From positions 1 through 64,000 of the IMG/VR virus record IMGVR_UViG_3300034022_000723: DNA of 64,000 bases; one strand, given 5' to 3'. A model generated the notes under the pieces. The model was not told the origin of the DNA. It ran no database searches and saw nothing but the letters and a program-made list of their open reading frames with translations. Numbering within the stretch: position 1 is the first letter of the stretch; every line of letters begins with the position of its first letter. The position numbers and the translations under genes were made by a program. This DNA comes from a virus. This document shows positions 36,645-45,869 of the stretch, piece after piece.

Positions 36645-37780
36645 GAATTGGATTTATTGGAATTGGTAAATTAGGAAAAGAGGCCGCTGAAGTTATGCAG
36701 AGTGCTAATCACGATGTTCTTGGTTACGATGTGATGGAAATTAAGGATAGTACAATATCTATGACAACATCATTAGAAGATGTTTGTAGAGATAGGGAAT
36801 TGATATTCATTGCGGTACCGACCCCACATCACAAAGATTACGATGGGAGTCAACCAACATCACATTTGGAACCAAAAGATTTTGACTATTCAATTGTTAA
36901 GGGTATTTTGAATGAGATAAATCAACATACAACAAAAGAACAGTTAGTTGTTTTAATATCAACAGTTTTACCCGGCACCACAAGACGTGAATTTATACCA
37001 TTGGTTAAAAATTATCGTTTTATATATAATCCATACCTAATTGCAATGGGTACAGTTAAAGAAGATATGGTCAAACCAGAAATGTTAATAATAGGTACGG
37101 AGGACGGGTCAAGAACGGGAGACGCGGAAAAACTAACAGAGTTCTACGGAACATTCATACACCCCGAAACAAGATGTGAAATAGGTACATGGGACGATGC
37201 GGAGGCTATTAAAATATTTTATAACACATTTATTTCTACTAAGTTATCATTAGTGAATATGATAATGGATGTAGCGGAAAAAAATGGTAATATGAATACC
37301 GATATTGTTACTGGTGCATTAGAGAGAAGTTCGTATAGAATTATGGGACCGGCTTATATGAAAGCTGGAATGGGAGATGGTGGAGGATGTCATCCGAGAG
37401 ATAATATTGCGTTGAGGTTTATGGCACAAGAATATGGTTTAACATATGATTTATTTGATGCAGTAATGAAATCAAGAGAGGAACAGGCACATAATATTGC
37501 TAATAAAATGATGGAACTAAAGGATAAATATAATTTACCACTTGTAATTATGGGAGAAAGTTTTAAACCTGGTGTTCCGTATGTGGATGGTTCTTATACG
37601 AGATTAATCGCTCATTATTTAAATTACCCAATGAATTTTGATTTAATAGACGGACCCGCAATATACTTATTAGGGCATAGAGGAACACATAATGATACTG
37701 TTTTCCCTGAAGGTAGTATTGTATTAGACCCATGGAGAGAAAGAAAATACAAAGACACAGTTTATTATGGAGGAAAATAA
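36641..37780 (+). CDS. UDP-glucose/GDP-mannose dehydrogenase-family protein
   Basis: 379 aa. Rossmann start MRIGFIGIGKLGKEAAEVM, IFIAVPTPHHKDYDG, LISTVLPGTTRREF, and the catalytic C250 in GDGGGCHPRDNIAL (family pattern GxGGxCxPKD). Then GESFKPGVPYVDGS in the C-terminal domain. These enzymes oxidise the C6 alcohol of a nucleotide sugar to a uronate in two NAD-dependent steps. Slightly short in the C-terminal third compared with ~430 aa for typical members; Arg replaces the usual Lys after HP. Substrate not predictable. Confidence 0.75.
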   Translation: MRIGFIGIGKLGKEAAEVMQSANHDVLGYDVMEIKDSTISMTTSLEDVCRDRELIFIAVPTPHHKDYDGSQPTSHLEPKDFDYSIVKGILNEINQHTTKEQLVVLISTVLPGTTRREFIPLVKNYRFIYNPYLIAMGTVKEDMVKPEMLIIGTEDGSRTGDAEKLTEFYGTFIHPETRCEIGTWDDAEAIKIFYNTFISTKLSLVNMIMDVAEKNGNMNTDIVTGALERSSYRIMGPAYMKAGMGDGGGCHPRDNIALRFMAQEYGLTYDLFDAVMKSREEQAHNIANKMMELKDKYNLPLVIMGESFKPGVPYVDGSYTRLIAHYLNYPMNFDLIDGPAIYLLGHRGTHNDTVFPEGSIVLDPWRERKYKDTVYYGGK

Positions 37781-38504
37781 AAAAATTTTAATTGCTAGTG
37801 GTTGTAGTTTTACACACCAACCTTGGAGTTGGGCATACAAACTTAAAGAGTTAAATGAATATGACTTATTGAACGTATCAATGCCATGTCAAGGAAATAA
37901 CATTATTGCTCAAAAGGTTTTATATAATGTTAATGAACAATTAAAAACAAAAAAAAGTGAAGAAATAATTGTCGGTATCATGTGGAGTGGTATTGATAGA
38001 CACAATTTCTTTATAGATAATAATTTAAGATTAGAGAATGTAGACGGATGGGAAGAAAACCCAACAAGTATAGTTGAAAACCGTAAAAATTGGGTTATAA
38101 TAAATTCACATTGGAACACACCATTAGCTAAAATGTGGTATCAAAATTTCCATACATATGTAGGTGCAATGATAGAAACGTTACGAAATATTTTATTAGT
38201 ACAATTATATTTAGAAAAAAATAATATAAAATATTTTATGACCACATATATGGATATTTTAAATAAAGAAAACGAAACAACATTAAAACATCCTGAAGTT
38301 GAATATTTATTTAATATGGTAAATTTTGAGAAATTCTTACCGATAAATGGGTGTCATGAATGGGTTAAAATTAATTGTAAAGATAAAGGTTTTAATAAAC
38401 CTGATTTTAATGGATATATAGGAATTCACCCAAATGATTATGGGCATGAAATGTTTACAAAAGAAATAATATTACCATTTTTAAAAAATATAAATGTTAG
38501 ATAA
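37767..38504 (+). CDS. SGNH/GDSL hydrolase-like protein
   Basis: 245 aa. ILIASGCSFTHQPWSW (block I with Ser in GCSFT), VSMPCQGNNIIAQ (block II), GIMWSGIDRHNFF (block III-like), and GIHPNDYGHEMFTKE with the catalytic His. Overlaps the dehydrogenase by 14 bases and the 792-aa gene by 11. GCSF rather than GDSF marks it as the same sub-branch as 40874 and 41622. Confidence 0.62.
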   Translation: MEENKKILIASGCSFTHQPWSWAYKLKELNEYDLLNVSMPCQGNNIIAQKVLYNVNEQLKTKKSEEIIVGIMWSGIDRHNFFIDNNLRLENVDGWEENPTSIVENRKNWVIINSHWNTPLAKMWYQNFHTYVGAMIETLRNILLVQLYLEKNNIKYFMTTYMDILNKENETTLKHPEVEYLFNMVNFEKFLPINGCHEWVKINCKDKGFNKPDFNGYIGIHPNDYGHEMFTKEIILPFLKNINVR

Positions 38505-40872
38505 AAGAGTTGGAATCTATAATATATCACATGTTGATGGAAGAGTAGGACAAGGTTTATCTTACATTATTGATGAAATTAAAAGATATAATTTTAACAA
38601 AATATTTTTTTTTAATATCACTGAGGCATCTTTTCGTGCGTTAGATAACGAAGAAAACTTTAAAATTTTTAAAAATTTATTGATTGATAGGAATATTAAA
38701 TTATATATTATTTGTGGTGCCGAATACCAACATCACATACATAAATCGGAATCAATATTTGGTAATAAACGTATAGTTGATTATATAAATATATTACCCT
38801 GGGGAACTTCATTGTTACACTATACAATGTACCATTTAAAATCACAAATATCTAATTTTGAAAATATAATAGATAGAAATAATTTTAATTATCTTTATCT
38901 ATGCTACAATAATAAGTCAAGATATCATAGATGTGAATTAATTGATAACCTATCAAAACATGAACTATTAAACGATGGTTTAGTATCTTGGAGAATGATT
39001 AAATACGATGATTACCAAATTAATTACGAATTTAAATATTGGAACGAAACATTGTTAAATATTGATTTAGAAGACGACGGAAAACAAATATTAAATGAAT
39101 GGACAAAACAAATATTGATACCCAATACATTTTTAACAATTGTAACAGAATCTAGTGATGATTTTCTTTTTGTAACAGAAAAAACCTTTAAGGCGATTTT
39201 ATTAGAACAACCATTTATATGTTTAGGTTATATGAACCAAAATTATATATTAGAAGAATATGGATTTGAATTATATCACGAAATAATTGATTATACATTT
39301 GATAAAAAACCAAATTTAAAGGAAAGAACTGATGGTGTAGTTAATAATTTATTAAATCTTAAAAATAAAAATTTAAATGATTTAAACAATATTATTAAAG
39401 ATAAGATTAAAAGAAATAAAAAAAGAGCGTTAGAAATCATAGAAAAAGATCCTTTTTTACCAAAAGAATTAATTGAATTATTTAAAGAATATACATATGA
39501 GGTACATGATGCAATTAATCAGGATGTAATCCCAAGTTACTTTTTAAATACGATTAAAAATATGATTAAAAAAAATACAATAAATTTAGTGTATGATGAT
39601 TGGTTAGACATTGACAATACAAATTATAACGGTAAAAAACATTTTCCTAATTTACATTTTGGAGATATGCATCATTTAATGTGGTCATATTTAGATAAAG
39701 GACTTTTTTTTGGATATCTACAAAATACATTATCGAGTAATGATAAATTTGAATTAAAAAAATGTAGATTTAATGAAGTATATGAGAGACCCGATGAAAA
39801 TTTTTATTATTTCATAACATTACATGGATTTAATTATGAACAAATTTTTAAACAAGCAAAATTTGAACAATTTTTTAATGAAAATTTAAAAAATGTTTTG
39901 TTAAAATGTGAAAATTTTTACGTGGGATTTGTTACAGAACACGAATCAGATGACGAAAACGGGTTTTTAGAACTTAATAATTTTGTAATTAAAAATAATT
40001 TAAATCCAAAACAATTTTATTTTATTAATAATAACTCATTAATTGATGATATTAAAAAAGAACATAATAGTGATATTAACGTATATAAAATTAATTTTTT
40101 ACCATTCTCATCAACTAGAGTATTAGAAATGGAGGGAGAGTGTTCTTTAATAACAGAAAAAAAAGGTAAATTTTTTATGTGTTTTAATAAAGGACCTAAA
40201 AGACATAGGTATGCGTTGTTATGTTTATTGAAAAAAAATAATTTATTAGAGGATATAAATTGGTCGTTAATACCTGACTATAATCCAAATGCTGAAAATG
40301 AATTTTATAGTCACATATTTAATTCACAAGAAATTGAATCGATAAAAGAAGAAATAAAATATTTTTTAAATATTGGAATTAAAAAAAATGATTATGAAAT
40401 AGATGCAAATTGGATAGATGGTGAGGGTAATTTTGTTAAAAATATTTTACCTGAATGGATGTTAGTCCCGACATTATGTGTGAATCATGAAAATTCTTAT
40501 ATTAACATAACTACGGAATCACAATATTTAGACGAAAATAAAGTTATCCACATAACCGAAAAATCATTTAAACCATTTTATTATTTTCAGTTTCCTTTAA
40601 TATTAGCAACTCATAATCACATAAAAAAGATGAAAGAATTATATGATTATGATTTTTTTGATGATATAATTAATCATGAATATGATAGTGAACCAAATTT
40701 CAAAAAAAGATTATACATGTTTGTAGAAGAAATAAAAAGATTGAATCAAAATAAAGAACAAATAAAAGAATTTTATAGAAATAACCAACAACGTTTTATT
40801 GATAATAAAAACAAAGTTTTAAAGATGTTGTCGGATACTTCAGATTTTACATTTTTTAAAAATTTAATATAA
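38494..40872 (+). CDS. Two-domain HR/TEK-family putative glycosyltransferase
   Basis: 792 aa made of two family copies. Copy 1 (~1-350): YLYLCYNNKSRYHRCELIDN, FLTIVTESSDDFLFVTEKTF, KAILLEQPFICLG. Copy 2 (~350-792): LVYDDWLDIDNTNYNGKKHF, FFMCFNKGPKRHRYALLCLL, SYINITTESQYLDENK, VIHITEKSFKPFYYFQ, FPLILATHNHIK and FFDDIINHEYDSEPN. Copy 1 resembles the 46817 gene, copy 2 the 32803 and 49013 genes. A bifunctional transferase adding two residues is a reasonable guess. The stop is one base before the next ATG. Confidence 0.58.
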   Translation: MLDKRVGIYNISHVDGRVGQGLSYIIDEIKRYNFNKIFFFNITEASFRALDNEENFKIFKNLLIDRNIKLYIICGAEYQHHIHKSESIFGNKRIVDYINILPWGTSLLHYTMYHLKSQISNFENIIDRNNFNYLYLCYNNKSRYHRCELIDNLSKHELLNDGLVSWRMIKYDDYQINYEFKYWNETLLNIDLEDDGKQILNEWTKQILIPNTFLTIVTESSDDFLFVTEKTFKAILLEQPFICLGYMNQNYILEEYGFELYHEIIDYTFDKKPNLKERTDGVVNNLLNLKNKNLNDLNNIIKDKIKRNKKRALEIIEKDPFLPKELIELFKEYTYEVHDAINQDVIPSYFLNTIKNMIKKNTINLVYDDWLDIDNTNYNGKKHFPNLHFGDMHHLMWSYLDKGLFFGYLQNTLSSNDKFELKKCRFNEVYERPDENFYYFITLHGFNYEQIFKQAKFEQFFNENLKNVLLKCENFYVGFVTEHESDDENGFLELNNFVIKNNLNPKQFYFINNNSLIDDIKKEHNSDINVYKINFLPFSSTRVLEMEGECSLITEKKGKFFMCFNKGPKRHRYALLCLLKKNNLLEDINWSLIPDYNPNAENEFYSHIFNSQEIESIKEEIKYFLNIGIKKNDYEIDANWIDGEGNFVKNILPEWMLVPTLCVNHENSYINITTESQYLDENKVIHITEKSFKPFYYFQFPLILATHNHIKKMKELYDYDFFDDIINHEYDSEPNFKKRLYMFVEEIKRLNQNKEQIKEFYRNNQQRFIDNKNKVLKMLSDTSDFTFFKNLI

Positions 40873-40873
40873 T

Positions 40874-41620
40874 ATGGGAACATTATGGACATTTGGATGT
40901 AGCTTTACAGCGGAATATAATCCGGTCGGTGATAAATTTGTTAGAAGTAATTATGATGATTATAAACATTGGAGAGGTGGAACTTTACCGGATGTTTGGC
41001 CAACATTATTGGGAAAAAAGTTAAATTTAGAAGTTAAAAATATGGCATTTGGTGGAGATTCAAACTATGCAATTTTGAATCAATTTTTAGAAGTGGTTGA
41101 TTTAATTAAACAAGGAGATATTGTAATATTTGGGTGGACACATGTTGTAAGATTCCAAGCTGCTAATCCAGGTTCACGAAATGGTTTTAATCAAATTTTA
41201 CCGAGTATAACTAATTATCCCGAAACCGGATTATCAAGTAGGGCCATAGAAGAAATTTTAGTTAATAGATCAAACCCAATTTGGTTAAAAGAAGTTCAAT
41301 TATGGATAAATTTTATAAATTTATTTTGTGAAAAATCAAATATAAACGTATTTCATTGGACAAGTGATATAGATATATTTAATTGTAATAGTGAATTTAT
41401 AAATGATAAAAAATTTATAACACCACCTTGTGAAAATCCATGGGAACACCATCATATGATGCTTGGTTATTTATCTTTACCATTGCAATATAGTGGAAAA
41501 ATGATTGGTAAAATAATAGATGAGACTGACGGGTTAATATCTGATTGTCATTTTGGTGAACATGGCCATAGGGTACAATCTGAATACTTTTATAAACACA
41601 TTATTAAAAATATAATTTAA
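40874..41620 (+). CDS. SGNH/GDSL hydrolase-like protein
   Basis: 248 aa. MGTLWTFGCSFTAEYNPVG (block I), MAFGGDSNYAILNQF (block II, Gly and Asn), IFGWTHVVRFQAAN (block III-like), C-terminal CHFGEHGHRVQSEYFYKHI with the catalytic His. Also EHHHMMLGY and a Tyr-rich middle. First of three consecutive SGNH genes (40874, 41622, 42353). Confidence 0.62.
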   Translation: MGTLWTFGCSFTAEYNPVGDKFVRSNYDDYKHWRGGTLPDVWPTLLGKKLNLEVKNMAFGGDSNYAILNQFLEVVDLIKQGDIVIFGWTHVVRFQAANPGSRNGFNQILPSITNYPETGLSSRAIEEILVNRSNPIWLKEVQLWINFINLFCEKSNINVFHWTSDIDIFNCNSEFINDKKFITPPCENPWEHHHMMLGYLSLPLQYSGKMIGKIIDETDGLISDCHFGEHGHRVQSEYFYKHIIKNII

Positions 41621-41621
41621 T

Positions 41622-42356
41622 ATGAAAATAGGATTTGCTGGATGTTCACATTCCACTAATTCATATGGTTTGTGTTGGTCAACACATATGAAAAAAGATT
41701 TATTGTGTGAAACCATTGATGGATCTAGTCCTGGTGCCAGTAATGAAATGTTTATTGAGAAAGTAAAAAAAATATTGGAGAGTGAAAATAACATTGATTT
41801 TTTTATAATTCAATTAACAGATCCAAGTAGAATGATGATGGGTTTATATGGTAACGACCCACAAGAAGAATATAAAAAATACAATAACGTGGTGTACAGA
41901 CCGTCAAACATTAATTGTCATAGACAAACAAATGGGATTAGTTATTACAATTTATTAATAAATGGAGGAGGAGATCTAAATAAAATATTAGATACTAACT
42001 TTTCAACAGATATTTTAGATTTTCTTCAAGAACATGTGTTAATATCGGATTATAATATGAAAATTAAAATTTTCCATACTTTAATGACATATAAAAGTTT
42101 ATTTGATTATTTTGGTAAAAAAGTTTTATTTTTTAGTTGGAATGTAGATATTAAACAATTGGCAAAAGAAAATGGGTATGGTGATATAATAAAAGAATTT
42201 GATATTATTGACGGCTGTGTGGTAAATTTTACCAAAGAAAAAAAATTAACCCCTTGCGACTCAACTCATTATGACACTGAATCACATAAAATAATCTATA
42301 ATGAATTTATAAAATCAAATATAAATGATTTTATAAAAAAATATAACATAATATGA
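41622..42356 (+). CDS. SGNH-like protein, divergent
   Basis: 244 aa. IGFAGCSHSTNSYGLC in place of GDSx with a Ser, SPGASNEMFIEKV as block II, IIQLTDPSRMMMG as block III-like, and CDSTHYDTESHKIIY at the C-terminus with the DxxH-like pair. The nucleophile position is less certain (GCSHS) than in its neighbours. Overlaps the next gene by 4 bases. Confidence 0.55.
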   Translation: MKIGFAGCSHSTNSYGLCWSTHMKKDLLCETIDGSSPGASNEMFIEKVKKILESENNIDFFIIQLTDPSRMMMGLYGNDPQEEYKKYNNVVYRPSNINCHRQTNGISYYNLLINGGGDLNKILDTNFSTDILDFLQEHVLISDYNMKIKIFHTLMTYKSLFDYFGKKVLFFSWNVDIKQLAKENGYGDIIKEFDIIDGCVVNFTKEKKLTPCDSTHYDTESHKIIYNEFIKSNINDFIKKYNII

Positions 42357-42976
42357 GATTGATAACATTTGGAGATAGTTGGACGGCAGGACATGGAATT
42401 GAAACTGATGTAAAATATAAAGAAGAACCATTTCCCCACATGTTCATTCAAAAATTAAGAGATATGAACTCATGGCCAAGATGGGTTTCAGATAAATTAA
42501 AATGTGAATATGTTAATTTAGGTGTTTGTGGTTATGGTAATGAATACATTTTAAAAGATTTAAAAGAAACAGTTGAGAACGGATTCATTAATAAAGATGA
42601 TATCGTTTTAGTAATGTTATCCTACCCATATCGTTATAAATCAAAAGACATTCACAATGTGGTTGAAATATACCTATTGATGGAAGAATTATTAGAGGGA
42701 TATAAACATTTTTATTTTAATTCATTTTATCCATCATTTAGAGAAGAAGATGTTGACACTAAAAAATTACCAAAATATTTTATAAACCCCGACGGATGTG
42801 TATCCGATACATTAAGAAAGTACGAAATAAAAAATGATATTGGCGTTTGGGAGTATGGGAGTAGAAGTGTTTGGAATGATGAAAATAATTTTTGGGAGGG
42901 AGACTATCATCCAAATTCATTAGGTTATAAACTAATAGGTAAATACATTTATCAAGAAATTAAAAAATTTTTATGA
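42353..42976 (+). CDS. SGNH/GDSL hydrolase-like protein
   Basis: 207 aa. MRLITFGDSWTAGHG (block I), NLGVCGYGNEYILKDL (block II), VLVMLSYPYRYKSK (block III-like) and WEGDYHPNSLGYKLIGKYI (block V with His). Nearest relative in the window is the 32069 gene (GDSWTEGQG). Overlaps the DUF5672-like gene by 4 bases. Confidence 0.67.
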   Translation: MRLITFGDSWTAGHGIETDVKYKEEPFPHMFIQKLRDMNSWPRWVSDKLKCEYVNLGVCGYGNEYILKDLKETVENGFINKDDIVLVMLSYPYRYKSKDIHNVVEIYLLMEELLEGYKHFYFNSFYPSFREEDVDTKKLPKYFINPDGCVSDTLRKYEIKNDIGVWEYGSRSVWNDENNFWEGDYHPNSLGYKLIGKYIYQEIKKFL

Positions 42977-43683
42977 CCTATTTAGAAATTTGGAATAAGC
43001 ATCTTGAGAACATGAAGAAAAAATTGGTAGATTATGTACCATCATTACCAGTTGATTCTGATTACTTTGCCGTTATTGTTGAACCAAGAATAGATGAAAA
43101 TATTGAGACAATAATAAAGACCGTTATGTATTATTTAGAAGACTCAAGTAAAAAGTGGGGATTACAGATTTTTCATGGAACTAAAAATATTGAACAAATA
43201 TTAAACATTACAAAAAATTGGGATAACGTTTCTTTAATGAATTTAGGTACGGACAATTTAACAAAAAGAGAATATAACGATATGATGATGACTACCGATT
43301 TTTGGAAAAAAGTTAAAGGTAAAAAAATATTATCATTTCAAAACGATTCGATATTAATAAGAGGAGGTATCGATAAGTTTTTAAAATACGATTACATTGG
43401 TGCTCCATGGATAAAACCAAAGGAGGGATATTTTGTGGGTAATGGTGGACTCTCATTAAGAAATAAGGATAAGATGATTGAAATATGTACATTAAATGAT
43501 GACAAATCAAATATACCACTAGAAGACATATTTTTTGTTAAAAATTTAAAAGGAGAAGGGGTTGCCGATATTGAAACCGCATATAATTTTAGTATGGAGG
43601 ACATTTTTTCAGAACATGCAATGGGATTACATAACCCAATTAAAATTGACCCCAATTTATTAGAAAAGGTGTTGTTATTTTAA
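42973..43683 (+). CDS. DUF5672-like glycosyltransferase-related protein
   Basis: 236 aa. ILSFQNDSILIRGGIDKFLK, YDYIGAPWIKPKEGYFVGNG, GLSLRNKDKMIEIC and PLEDIFFVKNL match the DUF5672 pattern (FQxDSxL, YDYIGAPW, GNGGLSLR, EDxFF), a family tied to glycan biosynthesis and thought to be transferases. FQNDS contains the acidic residue in the place of a DxD. Last gene before a promoter-like element at 43686. Confidence 0.68.
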   Translation: MTYLEIWNKHLENMKKKLVDYVPSLPVDSDYFAVIVEPRIDENIETIIKTVMYYLEDSSKKWGLQIFHGTKNIEQILNITKNWDNVSLMNLGTDNLTKREYNDMMMTTDFWKKVKGKKILSFQNDSILIRGGIDKFLKYDYIGAPWIKPKEGYFVGNGGLSLRNKDKMIEICTLNDDKSNIPLEDIFFVKNLKGEGVADIETAYNFSMEDIFSEHAMGLHNPIKIDPNLLEKVLLF

Positions 43684-43685
43684 TA

Positions 43686-43702
43686 TTTTTTAGTTATATT
43701 AT
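43686..43702 (+). promoter_or_regulatory. T-tract plus TTATATTAT promoter candidate
   Basis: TTTTTTAGTTATATTAT ends 20 bases before the ATG at 43723, in the 39-base gap between operon sections. Further A/T-rich sequence follows, so the start site could lie anywhere in it. Confidence 0.45.
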
Positions 43703-43722
43703 GTTATATATAAAACATAATT

Positions 43723-44904
43723 ATGAATTACAAATGGCCTCTTATTAATGACAACGTAAGTCAAAAAGATAGAGAAGTTTTATCTGATTTTATACTATCA
43801 AATCAAAGACTCACAAATGGATTAAAAGTCCGTGAGTTCGAGGATATATGGTCTAAGTGGTTGGGTACCAAACACTCTGTAATGGTTAACTCAGGGGCAT
43901 CAGGTAATTTCCTATCAATTGCATTAGTTAAAGAACTTTACGGTATCGGTGAAGTTATTGTACCACCATTAGGTTGGGTTTCCGATATATCATCTGTTGT
44001 TCAATTAGGAATGACACCCGTGTTTGTTGACATCTCAATGGATAATTTATCAATCACCGCCGAAAATATTGAAAAAGCAATTACACCACAAACAAAGGCG
44101 ATAGTTCTTGTACATTGTTTAGGTTTCAACGCCATTAATGAAAAGATTTTAGAAATTTCCAAGAAATATAATTTAGTATTAATTGAAGATTGTTGTGAAG
44201 CACACGGAGCAACATTTAAGGGTCAGAAAGTGGGTTCATTTGGTGATATATCAATATTCTCTTTTTATTTTGGACATCACATCACAACCATTGAAGGTGG
44301 TATGGTATGTGTTAATGATGATAATGCGAATGACATAGTTCGTTTATTTAGGTCACACGGAATGACAAGAGAAGGGTCACAAGAACTCCAAGATAACTTT
44401 GTTCGTAATTATCCTGAATTAAATCCTCTTTTTACTTTTGCCGTTGCCGGATTCAATGTGAGAAGTACTGAAATAAATGCCGTATTAGGTATTGAACAAA
44501 TGAATAGAATTGATTCAAATGTGGATAAACGTAGACATAATTTTAAGGTATGGTTAGATAATTTAGATAATCATAAATTTTATACCGAATTTGATGTGGA
44601 AGGTAATAGCAATTTTGCGTTACCTCTCATAATGAAAAAGGGATATGAGGATAGGTTTAATATTAATGATGATTTTAGTGGCGTTAGAGATATTTTAGAT
44701 TTATCAGGTGTGGAATATAGATTGGGCACTGCGGGTGGTGGTAATCAAGCATTACAACCATATCTAAAAAAATACGAACATCGTATTGAAGGTGAATTAA
44801 CCAATGTAAATTATGTACATAGTAATTCACTTTATATTGGTAATCATACTGATTTAAATGACGACCAAATAATAAATTTATGTAAAATGTTAAACAATGT
44901 TTAA
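43723..44904 (+). CDS. ColD/RfbH-like sugar 3-dehydratase (aminotransferase fold)
   Basis: 393 aa, full-length DegT/DnrJ/EryC1 fold: NSGASGNFLSIALV (~56-69), VLIEDCCEAHGATF (D156), and FSFYFGHHITTIEGGMV with H185-H186. In amino-sugar transaminases the first position is the PLP Lys; in the 3-dehydratases ColD and RfbH it is His (motif SFYPAHHITMGEGG). The His, plus HIT.EGG, makes a PMP-dependent dehydratase forming a 3-deoxy sugar more likely than an aminotransferase. Cys residues at ~132 and ~157-158 are noted, but I do not see the RfbH iron-sulfur Cys pattern with confidence. ATG at 43723 fits family length; overlaps next gene by 8 bases. Confidence 0.8.
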   Translation: MNYKWPLINDNVSQKDREVLSDFILSNQRLTNGLKVREFEDIWSKWLGTKHSVMVNSGASGNFLSIALVKELYGIGEVIVPPLGWVSDISSVVQLGMTPVFVDISMDNLSITAENIEKAITPQTKAIVLVHCLGFNAINEKILEISKKYNLVLIEDCCEAHGATFKGQKVGSFGDISIFSFYFGHHITTIEGGMVCVNDDNANDIVRLFRSHGMTREGSQELQDNFVRNYPELNPLFTFAVAGFNVRSTEINAVLGIEQMNRIDSNVDKRRHNFKVWLDNLDNHKFYTEFDVEGNSNFALPLIMKKGYEDRFNINDDFSGVRDILDLSGVEYRLGTAGGGNQALQPYLKKYEHRIEGELTNVNYVHSNSLYIGNHTDLNDDQIINLCKMLNNV

Positions 44905-45868
44905 AGATAAAAAAGTTTTAATTACTGGAGGTGGAGGAATGATTGGTAGATCATTGATAAACCAATTAATTGATAAGGAATGTAAAATATATATTGCAGA
45001 TTTAACAACCCCAACAGATTTACCCGAAGGTGTTGAACATTTACAAGTTGATTTAAGATTCTTTGACAATTGTTTGGATATTTGTAAAGGAATGAACTAT
45101 GTTTTTCATTTAGCGGGAGTTAAAGGGTCACCTAAAATGTGTATGGAACAACCCGTGGATTTCATGGTTCCAATGTTACAGTTTAATACAAATATGATTC
45201 AAGCGGCATACGAGGCAAATGTAGATTGGTTTTTATATACCAGTTCAGTCGGTGTTTATTCACCCGCGGAAGTATTTCAAGAAGATAGTGTTTGGTCAAC
45301 ATTTCCATCACCAAATGATAGATTTGCGGGATGGACTAAAAGAATGGGTGAATTACAAACCGAATCGTATAAAATACAATATGGCTTTGATAGATTCTCA
45401 ATTGTGAGACCGGCCAATGTATACGGACCTTACGATAACTTCAACCCAACAAATGCCATGGTTGTACCATCATTAATTAGAAAGGCAAATGAAAATGATA
45501 TATTAGATGTATTTGGAGACGGAACAGCGGTTAGAGATTTTATCTTTGCAGATGATGTCGCAAGAGGTATGGTATTTGCGGTAGAAAATAAAATAACACA
45601 ACCTTTAAATTTAGGTTCAGGTAAAAAACATACAATAGGGGATGTCGTTGATTTAGTTACAAAACATTCAAGTAGAGATAATACGGTAAAATATAACCCA
45701 AGTGGAATTAAAGGCGATGATATTAGATTGTTTGATATGACAAGAGCAAATTCATATGGATTTGAACCACAAACAAGTTTAGAGGAAGGTATTAAGTTAA
45801 CAACGGAATGGTATTTAAATAATAAAGATATTTTAGATAAAAGGTATAACCCATTTGTAAATCATTAA
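44897..45868 (+). CDS. NAD-dependent epimerase/dehydratase, atypical active site
   Basis: 323 aa extended SDR. Rossmann motif VLITGGGGMIGRSL, FHLAGVKGSP, YTSSVGVYSP, and after it RFAGWTKRMGEL. Here the usual catalytic Tyr of YxxxK (as in YGWSKRMGE) is A144 while K148 is kept; base 45326-45328 is gcg. Then IVRPANVYGPYDNFNPTNAM (donor-binding) and FGDGTAVRDFIFADDVARG. Fcl-like GDP-deoxysugar epimerase/reductases are the nearest type. The Tyr loss is either an error in the sequence or a real change of mechanism. Confidence 0.75.
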   Translation: MFKDKKVLITGGGGMIGRSLINQLIDKECKIYIADLTTPTDLPEGVEHLQVDLRFFDNCLDICKGMNYVFHLAGVKGSPKMCMEQPVDFMVPMLQFNTNMIQAAYEANVDWFLYTSSVGVYSPAEVFQEDSVWSTFPSPNDRFAGWTKRMGELQTESYKIQYGFDRFSIVRPANVYGPYDNFNPTNAMVVPSLIRKANENDILDVFGDGTAVRDFIFADDVARGMVFAVENKITQPLNLGSGKKHTIGDVVDLVTKHSSRDNTVKYNPSGIKGDDIRLFDMTRANSYGFEPQTSLEEGIKLTTEWYLNNKDILDKRYNPFVNH

Positions 45869-45869
45869 T